A stretch of 64,000 nt of DNA from Platerodrilus igneus (lineage: Eukaryota > Arthropoda > Insecta > Coleoptera > Lycidae). The notes beneath the pieces are model-generated. The model had not been told where the DNA came from. It did no database searches and was given only the letters and a program-made list of their open reading frames with translations. The translations under genes and the position numbers were made by a program. Shown piece by piece: positions 10,164-21,399 of the stretch (position 1 is its first letter; each line of letters opens with the position of its first letter). Where the stretch lies: the NCBI GenBank assembly GCA_036346225.1, contig JARFIW010001457.1, forward strand, positions 1 to 64,000, written 5' to 3'.

Positions 10164-11016
10164 AGGTAGGTTTAACGAATGCGTTGAGTTTTTTTCGTTG
10201 TCTTTGTTTACGCAAACCTTGCCCGTGTGTAAGAAAAGGCTTTAGGTACAGTCCATGTCCACGGCGATAAGGTTTCAAATAGAGACCCTTTCCAAGTGTC
10301 ACAGCCTCTTGTGCCATATTATGTCGTTTCGCTTCATCTAATTGTTGTTGTCCAAGTTTAGCATCGTTGACAGCTTTTGCAATCCCAGCTGCTCCACCCG
10401 ACAACGCTCCAATTGCGGAAAGGGCTGCAAAAATAAGTATCAAAGGTAGGAAACCACCAGTTTTGGGTACAGGGATTACACGTGGGATGCCACGAATTTC
10501 ATCTGTTATTTCTTTAATCGGTGCCACTGCAAGTTTAGCAGTTTTAATAAGATCGGTCGGACGAACGTTTTAATGCGTTCCCAAATGGTGCGAATTAAAC
10601 GCTTGAATGGTATACCACTTCCTGTACGTAGACGCTGACCACGTCGTTTTCCTTTACACCTTATCGTTTTTGCGAAAACCCATACCAAATTTAACTTTGG
10701 CATTCATTGCAGAACCAACAGCAAACGCAGCAAGTTTTTCACCTAACGAAGCGTCGGGTGCAGTACGACGTATTTGTGCTGTTTCGGCAAGACGTCGATC
10801 AGCTTGGTGTCGGGTTGTTAAGTCTGTAGAAAGATCGTAGGCGATGTCGTGTAGTTTGCAGGCTTCGTCTAAGGGATTACGACCTATATCACCACGCTCG
10901 AGGCGTTTCTGAAGCTTAGTACCCGGTCCACAGAAGCGATAGCCTGGTAAATGTAATTCTACCGGTAAACGATTGATAGCACTATTGAGTAACCCGTAGC
11001 CACGATAGGATTTCAT
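10141..11016 (-). pseudogene. PLA2-domain / pVI-like capsid protein, frameshifted
   Basis: The start is ATG 11016. The N-terminal 60-70 residues hold a parvovirus-type phospholipase A2 domain: LPGYRFCGPGT (Ca2+-binding loop) and LHDIAY with the catalytic His-Asp pair. A basic middle segment follows, then the glycine/alanine-rich hydrophobic stretch GFLPLILIFAALSAIGALSGGAAGI and two LKPY repeats near the end. In this family the PLA2 domain and hydrophobic segment are thought to help membrane crossing during entry. The frame changes near 10690 and near 10530, so three frames (10654-11016, 10506-10703, 10141-10527) are needed. Confidence 0.82.
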
Positions 11017-11109
11017 TAATCTTGTCAGTCGAAAGGTTTAAAGGAGACTGGTCATGCGTATAGAATTACTAGCTTAAATGCTTACCATACTGCAATTACG
11101 TTTTAGTAT
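11017..11109. promoter_or_regulatory. Divergent intergenic region between capsid and ATPase modules
   Basis: Only 93 bp separate the start of the minus-strand PLA2/pVI gene from the plus-strand ATPase gene, so both modules must be driven from here or through longer transcripts. Initiator-like cagtc motifs occur on both strands (gtcagtcg at about 11029 and rc of gactgg at 11046); no TATA box is clear. Confidence 0.4.
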
Positions 11110-11802
11110 ATGGATAGAATGCGTCTGGTAAAGCAACAATTGGCGTTGCCAATTACGGACCACAACTGCAGCAACAACACTAACGTGCAAAAGCATGGAC
11201 TACTATTACCATCAACAATACGGTGTATCATTACAGGTCCATCCAATTGTGGTAAAACTAATGTAGTCATCGGTCTCTTGAAACATCCAAATGGTGTACG
11301 CTTTGAAAACGTTTATCTCTACTCAAAATCCTTGTATCAACCAAAGTATCAGTACCTAGAGAGGTTATTACAACCAATAAAAGAAATAGGATATTTTGCG
11401 TTTAACAAATGGGATGCAATTGTTACTCCAGCGGATGCAAAACCTAATTCGATATTTATTTTCGATGACGTGTCGTGCGATAAACAAAATGTAATGCGAG
11501 AATATTTTTCTTTAGGTCGACATAAGGCCATTGATTGTTTTTACCTATGTCAGACCTATTCCAAAATACCTAAACAATTGATTAGAGACAATGCTAATGT
11601 CCTAGTGCTATTCAAACAGGACGAACTCAATTTAAAACACGTATACGCTGACCATGTAAACACGGATATGTCGTTTAACCGGTTTAAAGAATTGTGCGGC
11701 GTATGCTGGCGAGATCGGTATGGGTTCCTGGTGATCAATAAAGATGGCGATTTGCAGAACGGTCGCTACCGAAAAGGTTTTGACACCTATATATACTTAT
11801 AA
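11110..11802 (+). CDS. Polinton DNA-packaging ATPase (FtsK/HerA-like)
   Basis: An intact 230-aa frame. Residues 43-51 are GPSNCGKTN, a Walker A, and 115-120 IFIFDD is the Walker B. FSLGRHKAIDCFYLCQTYSKIP further on corresponds to the sensor region, followed by RDNANVLVLFKQD. This is the A32-type packaging ATPase of Polintons, expected to pump the genome into capsids. It is colinear with residues 90-289 of the Polinton-2 protein (50492-51361) but lacks that protein's N-terminal helix-turn-helix. It opens the plus-strand module and is followed after 41 bp by the next ORF. Confidence 0.93.
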   Translation: MDRMRLVKQQLALPITDHNCSNNTNVQKHGLLLPSTIRCIITGPSNCGKTNVVIGLLKHPNGVRFENVYLYSKSLYQPKYQYLERLLQPIKEIGYFAFNKWDAIVTPADAKPNSIFIFDDVSCDKQNVMREYFSLGRHKAIDCFYLCQTYSKIPKQLIRDNANVLVLFKQDELNLKHVYADHVNTDMSFNRFKELCGVCWRDRYGFLVINKDGDLQNGRYRKGFDTYIYL

Positions 11803-11843
11803 AGCACATACATAGCATATCACTTCCTACCCGTTTCTAGACG

Positions 11844-12812
11844 ATGGCAGACGACGTGAAAACCAAACAAGAACTCATAAAAGTACGAAAGGCAGTCAAG
11901 AGGAAATTACAAGCGCTAAAAGCAGGTGTGGTTGAAAAGGAGCTTGCATTAAGTAAAGTCTATGCACCTATTACAAAACGTTTACAAACACTTCAGACCG
12001 GTCTGCTGAAAGATATTAAACAGGAGTCCAAGATCGAAAGCCAGCACTGGTTACCACAACAACATGACGTACAATCTACTCCTAAAAGACGCCCTAAATT
12101 TCTCGATCAGGTGCGCAGTTCAACACCAATCGCCGCACCACCAATAGAGGAGGCATGGGAACACAATCCTCATAGCCCAGTCCAGTCTGTGGAGTCCACC
12201 TTCGAAGAATCGGAGAGTAGCGGCAACACTCCAGAGACCCATACAGAGTACGAACGGTACCTAAACAGCGAAGAACATCAGGCCTACTTACAACGATTCT
12301 TACCATCGGTAAGATACTATGTCGATAATCTGTTTTCCAACTTTACTGGTATTTATAACAATGACACGGAGCACTTGCGCAGGGATAAAGTACGTTTTAA
12401 TCCGGAGACAGGAAAATTAATGATTGGTGATTCGGACATTATCTTCGGGATTGGTGAAAAGGTGTGTGTAGAACGATTTTGCTACAACGGTAGCAAAGGG
12501 TTGTACGAGCAACTGTTCCTTCTCAATCCTTTGGGTAAATTCTCACTTAAAGAAATTAACGATTATGCGGACATTAAAAAAAGAAGTAATGCAATGTATA
12601 GCTTACGACAGCAAACCATAAACCCGAGTGGTCGTGGTCTACTCATGGATTATAACGAGAAGCCACTAGAGTATGTATACTTTGATGATCCCAACGAACT
12701 GTGCGAACGGCTCAAGCTTCTGGTCGCCTCGCAAGATGCAGGTAACACCGGTCACACAAACGAAATTACATCGATTATGGAAGAATTACGCGAATTGCGT
12801 ATAATAGCGTAG
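11844..12812 (+). CDS. Conserved Polinton ORF of unknown function (322 aa)
   Basis: An intact frame. The N-terminal 70 residues are Lys/Gln/Leu-rich and probably helical (RKAVKRKLQALKAG). A low-complexity region follows, then a C-terminal domain with KLMIGDSDIIFG, GSKGLYEQLFLLNP and a closing KPLEYVYFDDPNELCERLKLL...IMEELRELR. The Polinton-2 counterpart at 49540-50454 carries KNVIYPGTKGLYNLL-type and IIEELREE-type blocks in the same order. This is the uncharacterised ORF that recurs between ATPase and integrase in insect Polintons. A virion or DNA-associated role is only inference from context. Confidence 0.75.
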   Translation: MADDVKTKQELIKVRKAVKRKLQALKAGVVEKELALSKVYAPITKRLQTLQTGLLKDIKQESKIESQHWLPQQHDVQSTPKRRPKFLDQVRSSTPIAAPPIEEAWEHNPHSPVQSVESTFEESESSGNTPETHTEYERYLNSEEHQAYLQRFLPSVRYYVDNLFSNFTGIYNNDTEHLRRDKVRFNPETGKLMIGDSDIIFGIGEKVCVERFCYNGSKGLYEQLFLLNPLGKFSLKEINDYADIKKRSNAMYSLRQQTINPSGRGLLMDYNEKPLEYVYFDDPNELCERLKLLVASQDAGNTGHTNEITSIMEELRELRIIA

Positions 12813-12840
12813 ATTGTGCGACTTGTTATTCATTATCACG

Positions 12841-13353
12841 ATGGTTATCGACAAGTTTGGACATGCGTCTGACTGTGCTTCATATATTTCTTATGATGAT
12901 TACTACGATTTTGACAACATGAGATTAGCGCGCGTCGCTACACCACAAGAAGATGATGATGCAGTCACGAAAGCGTACTTAGAATCGCGGTTAGCAACGC
13001 TGCACCAGCAAGAGGGCGAACCAACGCTTGGAAGTGGTTCCACTATTCAGCAGTATATAGACACGCTTGTGAAGGAGACAACAAACAGTATGATAACACA
13101 ATTCTCGAGCGAGTATGTTACAAGATCAGACTTTAACCATTTTGAAGAGATGATGCGTAACCTTGTTCCAGCCACTGTGAACGCTAATGTTGCACAAATC
13201 GTAACCAAACGGATAGATGATTCTATGAATAGCATATATAAGACATTAGACGCTGCTATTCAACAAGTGAAAGCACAATTTAGAATAGACATTGCACGAA
13301 TTCAAGCAGATATTCAACAGTTGCAAGAGAAACTTAAAAACGCACGCATATAG
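12841..13353 (+). CDS. Putative fibre-like coiled-coil protein (170 aa)
   Basis: The start was chosen at ATG 12841 because MVIDKFG parallels MPIDRFGRSE of the Polinton-2 gene; an in-frame start at 12814 is less likely. The motif RVATPQEDDDAVTKAYLESRL resembles the P..DDAVNK.YV motif seen in phage tail-fibre and Polinton fibre-like proteins. The C-terminal 90 residues are heptad-rich (IDIARIQADIQQLQEKLKN), predicting a coiled coil. The likely role is an oligomeric surface or attachment protein. The gene lies between the conserved ORF and integrase in both Polintons. Function is inferred, not shown. Confidence 0.6.
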   Translation: MVIDKFGHASDCASYISYDDYYDFDNMRLARVATPQEDDDAVTKAYLESRLATLHQQEGEPTLGSGSTIQQYIDTLVKETTNSMITQFSSEYVTRSDFNHFEEMMRNLVPATVNANVAQIVTKRIDDSMNSIYKTLDAAIQQVKAQFRIDIARIQADIQQLQEKLKNARI

Positions 13354-13389
13354 CCGTCAACCATACACACACGCACACATATTAGCAAT

Positions 13390-14316
13390 ATGTCTGTAAA
13401 GGAGCAAATCGTCCACGAGTTACATAAGCCTGCTCGCATTAACTTTCCTAGAAGACATGTAATCACAAAAGGATTAAACGAGCTGTTTCAAGCCGATTTG
13501 GTGGAAATGATCCCATATGCAAAGATGAATAAAGGATTTAGATACATTCTAGTTGTTATCGATGTATTTTCTAAATACTTATGGGCCGTACCGGTTAAGC
13601 GCAAGACGGGTAAGGCTGTTTCAACCGCTTTTCAATCAATTTTCAACAAAGACCATCGTATTCCACGGTACATTCAAACGGATTTGGGAAAAGAATTTTA
13701 TAATTCAACATTTAAGGCTTTAATGGAAAATATGAGATTACACATTATAGTGTGTACAGCAATAAAAAGCTTGCGTAGTAGAACGCGTTAATCGTACCTT
13801 AAAGTCAAAAATGTGGAAACAATTTAGTTTGAATGGTTCGTATCGATGGCTGAATATACTATCCTCACTCGTGACTGCATATAACAACACCAAACATCGA
13901 ACAATCGGCATGCGACCTGTAGATGTGTCAAAACGCAATGAACGCAAACTCTTCAATACAGTGTACAGTACGATCAAAACAGTTAACTTAAAGAGTAAAA
14001 ATTTTCTGTTGGAGATCATGTTCGCATTAGTAAACATAGAAGTCAATTTACCAAGGGATACACACCAAATTGGTCTAACGAAATTTTTACGGTGTACAAA
14101 GTGCATTTGACTAATCCTTTAACGTACCTATTGCGCGATAGTCGAGGACAACCAATATTAGGCGGCTTCTATGCAGAAGAACTTCAACGAACACACTATC
14201 CGGATGTATATTTAGTGGAAAAAGTATTGAAGAGAGTTAAAAATCAAGTATATGTGATATGGTTAAATTTAGATTCTAGCCATAATAGTTGGATATCCAA
14301 AAATCATATTTTGTAG
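13390..14316 (+). pseudogene. Polinton integrase (retroviral-type), frameshifted
   Basis: Three frames (13390-13791, 13811-14110, 14092-14316) follow the intact 309-aa integrase of Polinton-2. The first holds FQADLVEM and IQTDLGKEFYN with the first two catalytic aspartates. The catalytic Glu region near 13770 is destroyed by frameshift. The last frame shows LTNPLTYLLRDSRGQPILGGFYAEEL and ends HNSWISKNHIL, the C-terminal chromo/SH3-like end. The role would be insertion of the element with a 6-bp duplication. It cannot be active in this copy. Confidence 0.9.
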
Positions 14317-15032
14317 ATTTGCTGTTACGTGTTTGTTTACCATCATATGTCATTCATCAATAAAAATTTTTTTACAGTTATATGCTTTATTATAGCGACA
14401 CACACACACACACACAAATTACATCTATGTACTACTAATTACTACACTAGTTCTACGTCAAGAAAGTTGTTTATAATTACTCATGCCCGAAGCGCAAAAC
14501 GTTGATGTAGGTTGATTTTCGCTGTTTTGGTTGAACTTGAGTATTTCGATGTCCGTGAATATGTGTAAATAACAAGCAGGTAAAAACACATTACCTTCTC
14601 AGCTAACAATTTCTCCCCGTACTTGACCAACACTCGAGGTATATATATTTATTGTAAAAGATATGCGACACGTACAATAGCATCCTCCATTATATCTAAT
14701 AAGTGCTATCTATAGCGCATCAGGTAGGATTACCAAGATGACATGATTTACATACAAAAAATAGTATTAAACTAAAACAATAACTTTAATAGCATATACA
14801 CTTTTTATAATCATCTATACTATTTGATGGCCATTTTCCCGAATCCGGACCACACGTCCATCCTGGTTGCTGTTTTGAGCCCTCCATTGCCAAATTCTTG
14901 AGGAGCCAGTTATATGTTGTTCTATGAGGGCCAACTACATTAGGTTGGTACTTATAATTTACCTTATACTTTAAAATTAACTTCAATACTTTTCTAATAT
15001 CATAGGTTGTGCGAAATATACAACATCTACAA
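14317..15032. other. Gene-free interval with a (CA)n microsatellite in Polinton-1
   Basis: A (CA)n run of about ten repeats lies at 14397-14416. A minus-strand frame of 66 codons at 14786-14986 has a Cys/Trp-rich end, but nothing supports it as a gene. Otherwise AT-rich. Confidence 0.6.
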
Positions 15033-15473
15033 TCATATCGTCAATCGCTGTGACCAGTGATTTATAGTTGCATTTATATTCATGATAGGATATGCCTTCG
15101 TACTCAATACAGCTCGGTTGGTTAGTAATTCTTCAAGGAAATATACATCGCTCAAACTATAATTACTCTCTATTGCGTCTAGTACACCGCGCACCTGATG
15201 ACATTTTAACTCTGTTTTGCCGTTGCAAGCATCAATGAAGTTTGATACAAATTGATCGCACCTACTCTGTTGATTAAACAGCATGTCCATTACATCAATG
15301 GATGTATCATTGGTCAGCGTTAGCCATTTGAAGGCTTTAAAGGGAACATGAACACCTACTCTGAACAGTATACGTTTGATTTTGTCTATATCATTCAATA
15401 CTATGGCATGTTTCAGATGTTGGTGTAAAATGCGTTGTTCACTCTCGAACAAATCGTACAGTACATTGTCCAT
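15033..15473 (-). CDS. Unknown Polinton-1 ORF (146 aa)
   Basis: The start was taken at ATG 15473 (MDNVLYDLF); an upstream extension lacks ATG. The frame is open to 15033 with alternating helical segments: HLKHAIVLNDIDKIKRILF, FKAFKWLTLTND, VDMLF-like pairs. This weakly recalls ankyrin-like or other helical repeats, but no motif is decisive. It lies beyond the integrase, at the outer edge of the gene block. Polinton-2's unknown 266-aa ORF is not visibly related. Confidence 0.5.
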   Translation of the reverse strand: MDNVLYDLFESEQRILHQHLKHAIVLNDIDKIKRILFRVGVHVPFKAFKWLTLTNDTSIDVMDMLFNQQSRCDQFVSNFIDACNGKTELKCHQVRGVLDAIESNYSLSDVYFLEELLTNRAVLSTKAYPIMNINATINHWSQRLTI

Positions 15474-16027
15474 GTTAACTTGAAAACTTCGCACCACTAT
15501 CGTCACTATCGTTGTTGTTCCACTCACTGCGAGATCTATCCAAGTACCTAGCTTTTATGGCACATTCATCAAAATAGGTAATGCTAAAGTGTTGTGATAC
15601 TGAGCATCACCTGGTTATTCGTCTGATAAACCCCCCACTAGTTTTTGTAACAGCGTTAACAAATCAACAACCTCGAGATGATCTCTGGCAAGGCGACTCT
15701 GTTGAATTTGAGCAATATATTTAAGGAAAATCCAATTAGAGGTGTGTTGGTGGTGATAGATTGTTATTCAAATTATCTATGGGAATATCCTTCACTTTTA
15801 ACGAAGGATGCATGCCCGGTAAATTGCAAATTAATCAAAAAAGCATAACGTTAATCATTACTCTACATACAGCCTGATAAATACTCCCTGTATGATTGTT
15901 GTGGTTTTGACAATTTTGACAACGATCCTGGGTCATGGATCGAAACGTAAAGAAAGATGATTTTAAAAACTATGAGTGGTTTAATTCCCAACGAAGATTA
16001 AGAAAAAGGTTGGCTGTTGTCGCTAAA

Positions 16028-16085
<58 letters not shown>

Positions 16086-16429
16086 AATGTTTAATACCTT
16101 GAAAGTAATAGGGAAAATAAAATTTAAAGTGTCAACCATGTTCGGGTGGTAATGTTGATTCGGTCATTGATACCTACTGCAAGTTAAAACAAGTCGTATA
16201 CAATGATGAAAAGTTTTTTGAAACTAACTAAATGTGATCTTGAATACATGCTTTGTAAAAGCGATATAGTTCAGATTCTGCTACGATTCTTCAACAGACG
16301 GCGATAACAATAAAAACTCTGTTTAAATTAATTTTTAATAACGACTTAACATTGCGTAATTCTATTAAAATGATTTGAAATATAACGGTATTATTTTTAT
16401 TGTTTAGCATCAATTTAATAACATTTGTT
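15474..16429. other. Gene-free interval of Polinton-1
   Basis: This is where a DNA polymerase gene could be expected. It holds a (TA)n microsatellite and AT-rich sequence but no frame with polymerase motifs. A short stretch near 15675-15800 reads like a decayed integrase-type fragment (VLVVIDCYSNYLWEYP-like on the plus strand). Confidence 0.5.
16030..16083. repeat. (TA)n microsatellite
   Basis: About 27 uninterrupted TA units. Confidence 0.95.
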
Positions 16430-18832
16430 GATATAAGATGAAAATTGTGAATTTTGGTAATTGACAATTATGCTAAAATGTTTTGAAGTTACCTTGTTGC
16501 CATATGTTCCATTTAACAGAATTAAAACTCAGATATATTATAGACATTCTTGCAATTATTTACCATATGTGTATATATTTCTCTTGACAATAATTATTAA
16601 TTTAAGAATAACTTATTGAATTAAAGTAGGTTATTTATAAGCACTAAATTCTACAATAATTAAAACGAGTTTGAAAATAAAAATGTATTGACAATGTAGC
16701 TATACTTGTAATTTATTCTGCCAGGATCAACAAAATATTATGCAAAATAGTTGTTTTTAGGTATAAACCAGAACCATATAATTTACATATGGGGATATGT
16801 TGTTATAATTATACTATAAATAGCATAATCGCCGAGGTCATTAACTACCATGCACTTTACTGAACGCGATTGTTAAAGGGCGTTATATGAACGTTTTTTT
16901 GCAAAAAAATAAGTAATATTTATCTCAGTTTGCGAGATGTTGAAACGTTTAGATCCGTAAGTTATGCATATCTTTCAGAAAACATATTTGCTTTTATGGA
17001 CAAATTTTTGCTTTACATTCCTTAACTTTAATAATTTCACTAATCATGTTTACAGAGTCTTTTTAAATAATAATATCCTTTGAACATACTATCATCTGGA
17101 ATACAAATTTTGTTATACCTATATCTAGTACTAATAATAATTAGTGTCTCTAGCACTGTAAAATTTAACTAGAACAAAAAATTCACAATCTTTTTATAGT
17201 GTTTAATTAAATCGGTCTTTTAACAACAAAAAGAGGTATTTTGCACATTGCAAATTATTATTACCATGCTTGTAGCAATAAATATTACATAATAAATTGC
17301 TGGTTATTCACCTAACAATAAAATTCTACACTAAGTATATATAATTGGTGTATGCTGGGTTGCCTGCCATAGATATGCATATATTTTTTAGAATTCAATT
17401 AAATTTAAGTACACGTAGGTAAATGTGTGAAAGTTACTTTACATTTCAGTATTCAGCTGTATTGTAAATAGTTACTGATATTGTACTGAAAAAAACGACA
17501 CCCAGTATTGCCAGCTGTGTAAAAAAATGTTTTGTTTCGGCAGTGAATCAATCAAACTGTATGAAAATATATGAACTCATTAGCATGTAATTAAAATAAG
17601 CTGGTAAGTGAAACTAATATAAATAAAACATTCAAATTTTGTGTGTTTCTTTTTAAAATTATATATTTAATACAAAAATATTTTGTTAAAAATCTCGGGG
17701 GATTCTTCAGCACGTGCACGTTTTTGCTTAACCTAAAAATCTCCGAAGTATTCAATCACCTAATGCGTGCAAAACCTCCGTTCAGAACGCCTTATGGAGT
17801 ACCATTCCGTATTTGAGAATGATTACATCACTATCCAAATTCTTCACCACGTTTTAAATAACGACATTATTTGCATACATTTAAAGGTTATATAGATCCG
17901 GGTACGAGTTCAGTGTGGTTGTATAAATTATTTTGGTGGTGCAATCATGAATAAAATAACGAGTGACCTGTCTTAACATGTTTTTTTTGCACACACACCA
18001 ATATTTTAAATTAAAACCATTATAAAATACGAGTCGAATAATTTCTCCTATTCTTTTTGATATTTAATACAAAAATAATGGGGCAGAGCCCCGTTTAGGA
18101 CACGTTTAGAAGCTCCCTTCTCCCACCATTCATCATTTTGAGAGTGATTATGTCATCTACCACATTTCCTATTTTTGGTTAACCTACAAATCTCTCTTTA
18201 ATTAACTAAAGCAACGAGAATAAAAACAATGACGAAGCTCTAAAGATCACCGCTAAATTCTTCACTACATGCACGTTTTTGCATAACCTATAAATTTTTT
18301 ATCACGTTTGTGCAATTAAACGAGTTATATATATATACAATGTCTAATACGTCATCTACATACAATCACCAAACCGCTAAAAGTAAAAGAATTTTTATTG
18401 CCACATAAATTAAATGTATAATTACATTTAAATATTTAAATATATTCAAATTGCTAAAATGTAAGCAAGAGATCCTTGATATAAGATTAAATTAATTTTT
18501 TATTTGAGAGTCAAATAAATCGTGATGAAAGGTGGTATATTTTGCATACCAAGGAGGAAATAGTCTTAACATGTTTTTGCAACACACCTTATGTTAATTA
18601 AATACATTATATTAAAAGTCGAATGATTTGCATATATATTACCAGAGAGCTATAATTCCAAACTCGAGGTTATATTCGACTGCGAATTCTTGTTATTTTA
18701 TCGTGACATTGAAATCGCGAGAAGTGAACGACTTCTTTGTAAGCAAGACATCCTTGATATAAGATTAAATTAATTTTTTATTTAAAAGTCAAATAAATCG
18801 TGATGCAAGGTGGTATAATTTGCATACCAATA
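16430..18832 (-). repeat. Polinton-1 right extended arm
   Basis: Inverted counterpart of 4803-6360 and parts of 3071-3250. The recurring GTTAAGCAAAAACGTGCA-type motif appears in reverse near 17713, 18176 and 18262. An internal duplication makes 18460-18600 resemble 18740-18900. No gene seen. Confidence 0.8.
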
Positions 18833-19604
18833 AGGAAATATACGGCATACCTGTCTTGAAATGTTTTTGCAACACACCGTATGTTAATTAAATACATTAT
18901 ATTAAAAGTCGAATGTCGACGTGATTTACATATATATTACCAGATAAAAAACACGAGGTTATATTCGACTGCATGCAAATTCTTAGTATTTTATCGTGAC
19001 ATTGAAATTGCGAGAAGTGAACGACTTCTTTTTTACAAGATTTTACCTGCAAACGTTTAAAAATTTGACCTCCATCATATAACATTTCGTATATTTTCTT
19101 AATTTTATTTGCTACTTCATACAAAACGCAGCTTATGAGGAGAGCTAAAACACTCTTTACCACTTGCACGCGTTTGCCTAATATTAAAAAAATTCTTCAC
19201 CGCGGCGTTTTAATTTTTAGCTTAACCTACCCCAGAAAAATACGAACCAACACGTGAACTCCATTTTCTACACATACAAAATTTTTTAAAATTTAATATT
19301 TAATATTTAACGTCGGGAACGCTGCTAAAAAAATTTCTTAAGAAAATATCTCCACCTCAGAGCACGCGCACCACCCCACGACAAAAATCTAACGACCCCG
19401 CCAAACGCACACCCCAAAGACCTAACGACCCCCCCGACGCAACAAATTTACACACAAAGACAATTTTGTTCTCAAAGCGGCGTATACATATCTTGCTGCA
19501 CGTTTTGTTTCCCAAAGCGGCTTAGCTGTTCATATTGTTCTCGAATCGGCGTATACATATCTTGCTGTGGATCTCTGTTGCCAAAGCGGCTTAGCTACCC
19601 TACT
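18833..19604 (-). repeat. Polinton-1 right terminal inverted repeat (core)
   Basis: 772 bp, inverse of 2299-3070. It ends ccaaagcggcttagctaccctact at 19604, followed by the TSD atagtt at 19605-19610. Confidence 0.93.
18897..19169 (-). CDS. 90-codon ORF inside the right TIR (doubtful)
   Basis: Mirror copy of the frame at 2734-3006, also lacking ATG. See that entry: similarity is explained by the inverted repeat. Confidence 0.2.
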   Translation of the reverse strand: MQVVKSVLALLISCVLYEVANKIKKIYEMLYDGGQIFKRLQVKSCKKEVVHFSQFQCHDKILRICMQSNITSCFLSGNIYVNHVDIRLLI

Positions 19605-19610
19605 ATAGTT

Positions 19611-21399
19611 TGGGAATTTATAAGTGAATAATTTATGAAGTAGCCCTTTAATCCAGACCTTATCGAACGCCTTTTCATAATCCAGTAATGACAAGAATGT
19701 AACTTTACGTTCGTTATAACCTTTAACAACGTCATTGACAATTCTGGCAACCTGTCCTGTTGTGCTATGGTTTTGTCTGAAACCAAACTGAATATTCGAT
19801 AATATTTTATTTTTACGTAAATATGTTTGAGTACGTGCATTTATTACTTTTTCGGCTATTTTGCTAAGTGTCGAAAGTAAGCTAATAGGCCTGTAATTGC
19901 CAGGTAGATTGTGATCTTTTCCGGATTTAGGTATGGGTGTAACAACTGCTGTTTTCCAAACTTTCGGGAAATAGGAACATACTAGAATTGCATTTATTAT
20001 GTATTGTAACCGTACCACGGCTTTTTGTGTAAAATTTTTGATTAAAATATTAGAAATTTTATCTTTGCCAGGAGCTTTATTAGTTTTTAACTTTTTAATG
20101 ATATTTTTAATTTCAGTTGGAGTTGTACGTTTAATTTGAGAGGGATCATGTTCTGATTTAATGACTTCTAGCTTTGCGTCAACTTCCCGTTCTATCTGAT
20201 CATGAAAGACACTATTACGTTCAGTGTTGTGATTGAGCTTAAAAACATCTGCAAGCATATTAGCCTTTTCTATATTACTTTGCGCGTTTATACCATTGTG
20301 TGTCAGTGTTGGAATTACTGTATTTTTATTCTTTAAATATTTAGCCATCCTCCAGATAGAATTATCGTTTGAATTAAGCTTACTTAGTTTATCTGTCCAA
20401 GCTTTATTTCTATGAATCCAAATCTCCCGTCTAACTTGTTTGGATAACGAATCCATTTCTTTCTTATCCTGCTCCCTGTTGTTTACCTGCCATTTCCTAC
20501 GCGCTTGATTTTTACGTTTGATGAGCTGGAGTATTTCATTGGGTAATGCCACAACGCCTTCTTTTAGAAATACAGTTTTAATTGCCTCCGATTTCGCTAT
20601 TTCGACCGCATTCAATAACTTATTGATTTCATTATTAATTTGGCAAGCGCCGTTAATTGTCCTATTAATTTGTATGCGCTGATTCAACACCGCCCTATAC
20701 CTATCCCAATTTGCATTTTTATAGTCTAAAACAGGTCGATGAGTGTTTATTGTATTTGTCCCTAGTAATGTAAATATAACTGGGTTATGGTCAGAGCTAA
20801 GCTCGACCGGGGATGTTACATTCCTGACATTAGTCACGTTCTTTACGACCACATATCAGTTGTTGTCGGCGTGCTATTATTACTAGGAAAGTGTGTTTTT
20901 GTGCTTGGGTATAGTACTTTAGTATTGGTATTCACGGTCAGGTTATAAAGGGTTCTGCCGTTACGGTTACTCTGATGGCAATTCCATTGCTCGTGTTTAG
21001 AATTTAAATCACCTGCAATAATAGTTTTACTACCTGCACTTTGTACTATCTTTATATCCCGTTCCGAGAATACATTTGAGGGGCTGTTGTACACGGCAAC
21101 TATGTTTGTTCCATCTTTTAATCTGAAAATGATGTTGTCGACCGAGCTTTGCGGGTTTACCTGTATTTGGGTAAATGGAATAGCATTTTTAATAAGTACT
21201 ATAGCCCGCCGCCAGCTGCATTTCTGTCCTTTCTAATTAGATTAAAGCCCTTAAAATTAATTTTATTTCTATTCCCTAACTTAGTTACACTTATTAATAA
21301 TATATCTATTTTTAACCTGTTTATAAAATCGTGCACTTCTGGAATTTTGTTTCTTATTCCATTTGCATTCCAAGCAGCAATTTTAATATTACTACCCAT
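19611..21399 (-). pseudogene. LINE-A ORF2, endonuclease and N-terminal RT (frameshifted)
   Basis: The start is ATG 21399, overlapping the ORF1 stop in ATGGGTAG. The endonuclease begins KIAAWNANGIRNKI, and later segments in other frames show GDLNSKHEQWNCH and SSDHNPV. The expected catalytic Glu of the ETKL motif reads ISVTKL (Glu to Val). The RT fingers/palm follow at 20852-19611, with KAPGKDKISN, YRPISLLSTLSKIAEKV, FGFRQNHSTTGQ and DYEKAFDKVW. Frameshifts fall near 21200, 21095 and 20845. ORF2 provides nicking and reverse transcription; this copy is dead. It is interrupted at 19611/2298 by Polinton-1. Confidence 0.92.

Larger units (their letters stand above)
2299..19604. mobile_element. Polinton-1 (Maverick) element
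   Basis: A 17,306-bp self-synthesising-type DNA transposon. It starts agtagggtagctaagccgc, ends with the inverse, and is bounded by the 6-bp TSD atagtt, the TSD length known for Polintons. Capsid-module genes lie on the minus strand (7268-11016) and ATPase, conserved ORF, fibre-like ORF and integrase on the plus strand (11110-14316). No protein-primed DNA polymerase B motifs (YxDFES, DTDS) were found anywhere in it. Capsid, penton, protease, PLA2/pVI and integrase genes have frameshifts, whereas ATPase and the next two ORFs are open. It sits in LINE-A ORF2 and is therefore younger than that insertion. Confidence 0.95.

Noticed and set aside
14786..14986. 66-codon Cys/Trp-containing minus-strand frame
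   Set aside because: No homologue in Polinton-2, no ATG support, surrounded by microsatellite and AT-rich DNA.
16030..16083. (TA)n as a possible origin or regulatory element
   Set aside because: A plain microsatellite; nothing beyond composition supports a function.
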